Shown: positions 50,226-54,751 of the stretch, one piece after another
Layout of the letters: every line of letters begins with the position of its first letter
Position numbering within the stretch: the stretch's first letter is position 1
Origin: CAYFUF01 sp964346245
GTDB lineage: Bacteria; Bacillota; Clostridia; Tissierellales; Peptoniphilaceae
Direction of reading: 5' to 3'
Length of the DNA: 54,751 nt
NCBI GenBank assembly: GCA_964346245.1
Contig: CAYFUF010000007.1
Location: 1-54,751, forward strand
Program-made: the position numbers and the translations under genes
The notes under the pieces: generated by a model
What the model saw: only the letters and a program-made list of their open reading frames with translations
Databases searched by the model: none
What the model was told of the DNA's origin: nothing

Positions 50226-51351
50226 GTCTCTTCTCAGCCGATTTGAGAAAGCAATCCCTTCCTTAATCGCGATTGGCATCGGTCTACTAATCGGTGTCAT
50301 CATCATCTTTTTTACTAATACAGATAATGCTTTGACAGCAATCAGTCAGTTTTTCAAGGGGCCCTTCAACCGTGGCTTAACTGGCTTTGGTGACCTTCTA
50401 TACCATATGACGCCGCTATTAATGACTGGTCTTTCAGTCGGCTTTGCTTATCAGACAGGACTTTTTAACATCGGTGCTTCTGGTCAATTCATGGTCGGTG
50501 GCTTCTTAGCGATTCTTGTAGGCGTTAAGTTACAGGGGGTTGTTCCAGATAGCATACTATGGATTATCGCTTTACTAGCTGCGGGTCTAGGCGGAGCCTT
50601 ACTTGCAAGCATAGTAGGCATACTGAAGGCTTACCGAAATGTTAATGAGGTTATCACTTGTATCATGCTAAACTATACCAGCATGTACTTGATCAATGAT
50701 TTAATCAAGCGCTTTGGTGTTTATAATCAGATGAAAAATAATACCGTTTCCTTTAGTACTAGCATCCCTAAAATGGGCTTAGATTTGATCTTCCCCAATA
50801 CCATAGCGGGTGGCGGAATTATCATCGGTATCGTCTGCGTTGTTATCCTCACTATCTTATTAAAAAAGACCACCTTTGGCTTTGAATTAAAGGGTGTAGG
50901 CTTGAACAAACATGCAGCGCGTTACGCAGGTATCTCAGAGAAAAAATCAATTATTTTGTCCATGGTTATTGCAGGTGTTCTCGCTGGCATGGCTGGTGGC
51001 ATGCTCTACTTATCTGGAGCCGGTAACCATATGTCTGTACAAGAGGTACTACCCCAAGAAGGTTTCGATGGTATTGCGATTGCGCTGCTCGGTCTGAGCG
51101 ATCCAATCGGTATTTTCTTCGCAGCTTTCCTGATTGCCTATATGAAGCTTGGTGGTCAAGCGATTCAAACCTTAGGATTTTCACCAGAGTTAATCACAAT
51201 GATTATCGCAATGATTCTCTATATCTCTGCACTGTCGGTCCTCTTCCAACGTTTACTCGCTAGAAGAAAAATAGGCAAGATAAGAGAAGGGGAGGATGAT
51301 CAGGATTCCTCACAACCACCAAATGTCGAAACTGAAGAGGAGGCAAACTAA
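50206..51351 (+). CDS. Nucleoside ABC transporter permease (NupP/YufP-like)
   Basis: The 381-residue protein is a BPD_transp_2-type permease with about eight to ten membrane helices. Family motifs are YHMTPLLMTGLSVGFAYQTGLFNIGASGQFMVGG, NEVITCIMLNYTSMYL and the coupling region GLNKHAARYAGIS. The end is a charged cytoplasmic tail (QDSSQPPNVETEEEAN). It starts inside the ATPase gene and ends in TAATG with the next permease. Confidence 0.93.
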   Translation: MHTNKHKSLLSRFEKAIPSLIAIGIGLLIGVIIIFFTNTDNALTAISQFFKGPFNRGLTGFGDLLYHMTPLLMTGLSVGFAYQTGLFNIGASGQFMVGGFLAILVGVKLQGVVPDSILWIIALLAAGLGGALLASIVGILKAYRNVNEVITCIMLNYTSMYLINDLIKRFGVYNQMKNNTVSFSTSIPKMGLDLIFPNTIAGGGIIIGIVCVVILTILLKKTTFGFELKGVGLNKHAARYAGISEKKSIILSMVIAGVLAGMAGGMLYLSGAGNHMSVQEVLPQEGFDGIAIALLGLSDPIGIFFAAFLIAYMKLGGQAIQTLGFSPELITMIIAMILYISALSVLFQRLLARRKIGKIREGEDDQDSSQPPNVETEEEAN

Positions 51352-52316
51352 TGTCAGTATTTTATTTCGTCATTCAACAGATGATGTCCTTCTCAATACC
51401 TTTGTTAATCGTAGCTTTGGCTGCCATGTTCTCGGAGAGATCTGGCGTCATCAACATCGGTTTGGAAGGTATTATGGTTATAGGCGCCTTCGCAGGTACC
51501 ATGTACCTCCATTTTGCCGCTATGGATCCTAACTTTAATCCTCAAGGCTCCTTATGGATAGCGATAATTATATCCATCTTAGCAGGCACCGCTTTCTCCG
51601 CTTTCCATGCGTTTGCTTCAGTCAACATGCTAGCTGATCAAACCATCTCTGGTACAGCAATCAACATGTTTGCGACGGCTTTTTCCATATACATGGCCCG
51701 TACGGTCGTCGGCATTCAACAGATATCTTTTGCATCTGGGGGAAGCTTCATGTTTGATAAAATTCCAGTTTTGGGTGACATACCAATTCTCGGCCCAATG
51801 CTATTCCAAAAGTCCTATATCACCACTTACCTCGGATTAGCTATACTCGTTATTTCTGCTTTTGTTCTATACAAGACGAGTTTTGGTTTGAGACTGCGCT
51901 CAGCAGGTGAATTCCCTCAAGCAACTGATGCCGCAGGCATCTCCGTCAAGAAAGTCCGATGGGCAGGTGTCCTCCTATCTGGAGCGCTGGGTGGCTTAGG
52001 CGGATTAGCTTATATCATTGCTATTTCGACAGAGTTCGACGGTTCCGTTGCTGGATATGGTTTCTTAGCTATTGCTGTTTTGATTTTCGGTCAATGGAAA
52101 CCAAAGTATATTGCTTTAGCAGCTTTCTTCTTTGGCTTGCTCAAAGCAATATCTGCTGCCTATACTGGAATTGCTTTCCTGAACAACCTGAATATTCCTC
52201 GCGTAGTCTACCAGATTATGCCATATGTCATCACCATAATTGCTCTATTCCTTACATCAAAGAAATCAGCAGCACCAGCCGCTGAAGGGCAACCTTTCGA
52301 TAAGGGTAAGCGTTAA
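51351..52316 (+). CDS. Nucleoside ABC transporter permease (NupQ/YufQ-like)
   Basis: The 321-residue permease pairs with the preceding one. Marks are LIVALAAMFSERSGVINIGLEGIM, ADQTISGTAINMFA, GLRLRSAGEFPQATDAAGIS and FLAIAVLIFGQWKPKYI. About eight helices are visible. The start overlaps the upstream stop by one base, so all three genes are translationally coupled. A terminator follows before the lipoprotein gene. Confidence 0.93.
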   Translation: MSVFYFVIQQMMSFSIPLLIVALAAMFSERSGVINIGLEGIMVIGAFAGTMYLHFAAMDPNFNPQGSLWIAIIISILAGTAFSAFHAFASVNMLADQTISGTAINMFATAFSIYMARTVVGIQQISFASGGSFMFDKIPVLGDIPILGPMLFQKSYITTYLGLAILVISAFVLYKTSFGLRLRSAGEFPQATDAAGISVKKVRWAGVLLSGALGGLGGLAYIIAISTEFDGSVAGYGFLAIAVLIFGQWKPKYIALAAFFFGLLKAISAAYTGIAFLNNLNIPRVVYQIMPYVITIIALFLTSKKSAAPAAEGQPFDKGKR

Positions 52317-52323
52317 AAAGAAC

Positions 52324-52351
52324 AACAGTCCATCATTTGATGGACTGTTTT
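52324..52351 (+). terminator. Terminator between the permeases and the BMP lipoprotein gene
   Basis: AACAGTCCATCA (52324-52335) pairs with TGATGGACTGTT (52338-52349), a 12-bp inverted repeat whose innermost pairs must open to form a loop. A short T-run follows. Confidence 0.8.
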
Positions 52352-52378
52352 GCTGTCTATTAATTTTTTCTAAGAAAA

Positions 52379-52407
52379 GTGTCAATAGTCTTGATTTGTA
52401 GTATAAT
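52379..52407 (+). promoter_or_regulatory. Promoter of the BMP lipoprotein gene
   Basis: GTGTCA (52379-52384, four of six -35 matches), a 17-base spacer, and perfect TATAAT (52402-52407). A second TATAAT stands at 52443-52448. The leader of about 100 bases before the ribosome site can form two bulged hairpins (near 52424-52442 and 52457-52481). Confidence 0.6.
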
Positions 52408-52514
52408 CGTTTCTGGTACGTGCAATGGAAAATCCCATGTGCTATAATAACGGTAGGACATCGTTTTCATCACGATGGTCGAACTCTATTACATTTGTAA
52501 ATTTAGGAGGAAAA

Positions 52515-53744
52515 ATGAAGAACATGAAGAAATTGTATTTGTTAGTTCTCGCTCTCGTCTTTACGGTAGGACTAACAGCATGCGGTGGTGATGCGGATAG
52601 TTCTGAATCAACGGATGAAACCTCATCAGTAGAAGAAACTAATGAAACAACTGATGAAACTTCCGAAGTGGAAGAATCCTCTGAAGAGACTTCTGAAACA
52701 ACTGGTGAAGCTCTTGAACTTGACGAAAACTCTCTATACCTAGTAACTGACTTAGGAACAATCGATGATAAGTCCTTTAACCAAGGTTCTTTCGAAGGTC
52801 TAAAGCAGTATGCTGATGAAGTTGGTCTAGAAGCTAAGTACATCAGACCACAGGGTGAAGGCGAGCAAATCTACATCCAAACTATTGAACAAGCGATCAA
52901 TGCAGGTGCGAAGATTGTCGTAACTCCTGGATTCTTGTTTGATACCGCTGTAGGTAAGGTCCAAGATCAATACCCAGATGTTAAGTTCATTACCGTTGAC
53001 TTTGAGCCAACTGTCGATGGAGCACCTATTGTCGGCGATAACACTACATCTATTAAGTACAAAGAAGAGCAATCTGGTTTCTTAGCTGGTTATGCAGCAG
53101 TTAAAGATGGTTACACCAAGTTAGGTTTCATGGGTGGTATCGCAGTTCCAGCGGTTATCAAGTACGGCTTCGGTTTCGTTGCTGGCGCTAACTATGCTGC
53201 TGAAGAAATGGGCGTAGATGTAGAAGTCAAGTATAACTACACTGGTTCTTTCTCTCCAACTCCTGAAATCCAAACGATGGCAAGCTCTTGGTACCAAAGT
53301 GGTACTGAAGTTATCTTCTCTTGTGGTGGTGGTATCGCTGCATCAGTCTTAAAGGCTGCTCAAGATAACGATGCTAAAATGATTGGTGTTGACGTAGATC
53401 AAAAAGACATGGGTGAACAAGTTATTACTTCTGCTATGAAGAACTTACAAGGCTCTGTATATGATGCCGTTAAATCAGCTGCAGAAGGCACCTTCACTGG
53501 TGGCGAAACACTAGAACTTGGCGTTGAGCATGATGGCGTTCAAATTTCTGACGACTTCTCCCGTTTCAACACTTTCACTGAAGAAGAATATACAACTCTT
53601 TTCCAAGAGTTAATTGATAACAAAGATGGTATTACCGATTCTATTCCTGTAATTAATTACGATTTAGAAGAAGCTGAACAAGGTAATCCAGAGCATATCA
53701 TGGATAACTACAATAATGTAAAATTAGAATATATTCTTCAATAA
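52515..53744 (+). CDS. bmp: BMP-family nucleoside-binding lipoprotein (PnrA-like)
   Basis: The 409-residue protein starts with a lipoprotein signal (MKNMKKLYLLVLALVF) and lipobox LTAC, with the lipid Cys near residue 23. A low-complexity Ser/Thr/Glu tether of about 50 residues follows, then the Bmp/PnrA domain: LVTDLGTIDDKSFNQGSFEGL, GFLFDTAVGKV, EEQSGFLAGYAAV, LGFMGGIAVPAV and IGVDVDQKDMG. Family members bind purine nucleosides outside the cell for the ABC importer, here encoded directly upstream. ATG 52515 is chosen behind TTAGGAGG; longer forms from 52425 lack a signal peptide. Even, repetitive codon use suggests high expression. Confidence 0.93.
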   Translation: MKNMKKLYLLVLALVFTVGLTACGGDADSSESTDETSSVEETNETTDETSEVEESSEETSETTGEALELDENSLYLVTDLGTIDDKSFNQGSFEGLKQYADEVGLEAKYIRPQGEGEQIYIQTIEQAINAGAKIVVTPGFLFDTAVGKVQDQYPDVKFITVDFEPTVDGAPIVGDNTTSIKYKEEQSGFLAGYAAVKDGYTKLGFMGGIAVPAVIKYGFGFVAGANYAAEEMGVDVEVKYNYTGSFSPTPEIQTMASSWYQSGTEVIFSCGGGIAASVLKAAQDNDAKMIGVDVDQKDMGEQVITSAMKNLQGSVYDAVKSAAEGTFTGGETLELGVEHDGVQISDDFSRFNTFTEEEYTTLFQELIDNKDGITDSIPVINYDLEEAEQGNPEHIMDNYNNVKLEYILQ

Positions 53745-53793
53745 GCTAGTCCAATTATCCAATCAAAAGAGCGCCCTTTAGCGGGTGCAAATT

Positions 53794-53810
53794 AGGGATT
53801 TGTAATCCCT
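53794..53810 (+). other. Small hairpin after the BMP gene
   Basis: AGGGATT-TGT-AATCCCT is a perfect 7-bp stem with a three-base loop, followed by GAAAAATA. It lies just before the main terminator and may protect the 3' end. A further short stem (GCGCCC/GGGTGC) lies about 15 bases upstream. Confidence 0.5.
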
Positions 53811-53819
53811 GAAAAATAT

Positions 53820-53860
53820 CGGCATAGTTTGGTAAGCAATTACCGGCTATGCCGTTTTTT
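53820..53860 (+). terminator. Terminator of the BMP lipoprotein gene
   Basis: The outer stem CGGCATAG/CTATGCCG is continued by an inner stem GGTAA/TTACC with a GCAA loop and is followed by six T residues. This is a strong two-part terminator. Confidence 0.92.
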
Positions 53861-53893
53861 CATGCCCTGATTCTGCTGGCGGTGTGAACTCGC

Positions 53894-54445
53894 CTATGCA
53901 GTCACATTCTGAATACCATCAAGGAGCAGTTGCTCAATGACTTCATTGCGAATCTGATGGGAATTGCATCCTCCTTTGATTTTACGGTAGGTTGAGCAGA
54001 CTATATATTCCTTCTGTGGCAACTTTCGACCTCGCACCTGATAGAGCTTCTTTCCACAGTCTGCGCAGAATACCATTCCGGATAATATCGGCATCTCTCC
54101 CATAGGCGTGAGCCTGCGTCTTCCAGCCCGGATTCGCTGAACAATATCAAATGTCTCCTGATCGATAATGGCTTCATGCGTATTCTTGAAAATCTGCCAC
54201 TCAGAAGGATCATTGTGAAGTTGCTTCTTGTTTTTGTAGGATTTGCGATAGGTTTTGAAGTTGACCGTATGACCTAAGTATTCCATGCGAGTAAGCATAT
54301 GAGTGATGGTGCTATCCTGCCAAGTGTAATCGTCTCCGACAGTAGGCATCTCATTGGAAATAAGGACTTCCTTGTCGAGAATAGTATTGCTACTCAGATT
54401 CCAGATGTAGTTACCATCGGCATCCTTATACCATGCAACCTTTGC
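53894..54445 (-). pseudogene. Large serine recombinase, internal fragment
   Basis: The reading frame contains the central part of a large serine recombinase: GDDYTWQDSTITHMLTRMEY, HEAIIDQETFDIVQRIRAGRRR, then the zinc ribbon FCADCGKKLYQ with later Cys residues (YIVCSTYRK, GGCNSHQIR). The N-terminal catalytic domain with the serine nucleophile is absent, and the frame stops at IQNVTA, before the coiled-coil and C-terminal part. Sequence resembling the 'YGYxKDADGN' stretch (residues about 50-66) appears joined too closely to the next conserved part, so an internal deletion is likely. Upstream of about 54445 the frame is only the complement of the neighbouring plus-strand fragment. It is a dead remnant of a Tn4451/Tn5397-like or phage-type integrase element. 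Confidence 0.82.
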
Positions 54446-54455
54446 CCTATACTCA

Positions 54456-54751
54456 CAGGAATATGAAAATATAGATGACCAAGTGCCTTTAACAAGTCTA
54501 GCACAAAGATATACTGAAACAGGACTTGCTATTATGTATCCAACATATGCAATAAGTCTAGAGCTGGTAGGGGATGAAGAAAGACTTTTCATTGAAGGGC
54601 AAGATGATGTAACGGAAGGCTATGCTATTTCACTAGTATCAAGAGATGATAATAAGGATAGTGAAAAAATACAAACTCTAATTAAGCATGTAACGAGTGA
54701 AGAAGTAAGACAATTATTAATAGATGATTATGACTGGGCCAGTACACCAGC
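54456..54751 (+). pseudogene. NlpA/MetQ-like substrate-binding lipoprotein, 5'-truncated, continuing past the window
   Basis: A frame without a start runs from about 54456 to the window end. It encodes AIMYPTYAISLELVGDEERLF, then DNKDSEKIQTLIKHVTSEEVRQLLIDDYD, close in pattern to the C-terminal part of NlpA/MetQ-type binding proteins (NYA, LFIE, the VR-DNKDSEKI stretch and the late SEEV motif). No signal peptide or ribosome site precedes it. It meets the recombinase fragment head to head near 54450, so its front was probably lost with that element. The family call is by recognition and moderate. Confidence 0.55.

Noticed and set aside
52442..52843. Minus-strand 133-residue frame opposite the BMP leader and tether
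   Set aside because: It is the complement of the low-complexity Ser/Thr/Glu tether, with no start signals.
54446..54592. N-terminal 48 residues of the minus-strand recombinase frame
   Set aside because: They are the complement of the NlpA-like coding sequence and show no recombinase pattern.
1..54751. CRISPR array, toxin-antitoxin pair, prophage or restriction system
   Set aside because: I saw no spaced direct repeats, no adjacent small toxin-antitoxin frames, and no phage or methyltransferase genes in either strand.

Overview
The window reads as chromosomal DNA of a low-to-moderate GC Gram-positive bacterium of the Bacillota, most likely a non-sporulating member of the Clostridia. The main support is gene order and one gene fusion. 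IspH (the last MEP-pathway enzyme) is fused to four S1 RNA-binding repeats, and the series scpA-scpB-rluB-BaiN/HI0933-like-cmk-plsC-ispH/S1 and miaB-mutS-mutL-miaA-ynbB are typical clostridial orders. Strong AGGAGG-type ribosome sites, single-membrane lipoproteins and CGAAC-N4-GTTCG SOS boxes agree. I do not assign genus or species.

Layout. 1-257: end of a tRNA cluster (Gly-GCC cut by the window edge, Gly-TCC, Arg-ACG) and its terminator. 276-3125: a small eroded accessory patch, with a scrambled remnant of an amino-acid ABC transporter and, on the minus strand, an OatA-like membrane acyltransferase followed by a methylglyoxal synthase gene that stops early. 3210-10500: an uncharacterised gene coupled to ruvC-ruvA-ruvB, then queA-tgt (queuosine), yajC and recJ. 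10551-22323: relA/spoT, an MBL hydrolase, aspS, an RseC-like protein, glyA, der, plsY, gpsA, an HlyD-like membrane protein, yggS and sepF. 22335-26003: lspA, ung, rluD-like and comM. 26114-39854: efp, nusB, xseA, xseB, ispA, argR, recN, a NUDIX hydrolase, an M50 peptidase, scpA, scpB, rluB, a BaiN-like flavoprotein, cmk, plsC and ispH-S1. 39940-48093: miaB, mutS, mutL, miaA and a YnbB-like PLP enzyme. 48107-48532: an SOS-controlled LysM membrane protein resembling the division inhibitor YneA, with two LexA boxes on its promoter. 48575-53860: a BMP-family nucleoside ABC transporter (double ATPase, two permeases, then the lipoprotein under its own promoter). 53894-54751: a broken serine recombinase abutting a truncated NlpA/MetQ-like binding protein.

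Most genes lie on the plus strand, many overlapping by 1-20 bases, so the window is largely a few long housekeeping operons for recombination and mismatch repair, tRNA modification, translation, isoprenoid and phospholipid synthesis, and division. The transcription units are separated by recognisable hairpin-T terminators, and several of the best promoters carry the extended -10 TGn motif. Several usual clostridial neighbours are missing (secDF, apt, hisS, ylmG/ylmH/divIVA, dxs/tlyA/nadK, spoIVB/spo0A, lexA), which suggests operon compaction in a lineage that lost sporulation. I found no CRISPR array, intact insertion sequence or prophage. I found no clear new multi-gene system. The least explained items are the gene upstream of ruvC, the HlyD-like protein beside sepF, the cysteine-rich RseC-like protein, the chimeric transporter remnant, and the control region of the nucleoside transporter. 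All computations here were done by eye, so similarity statements are family-level recognition rather than search results.
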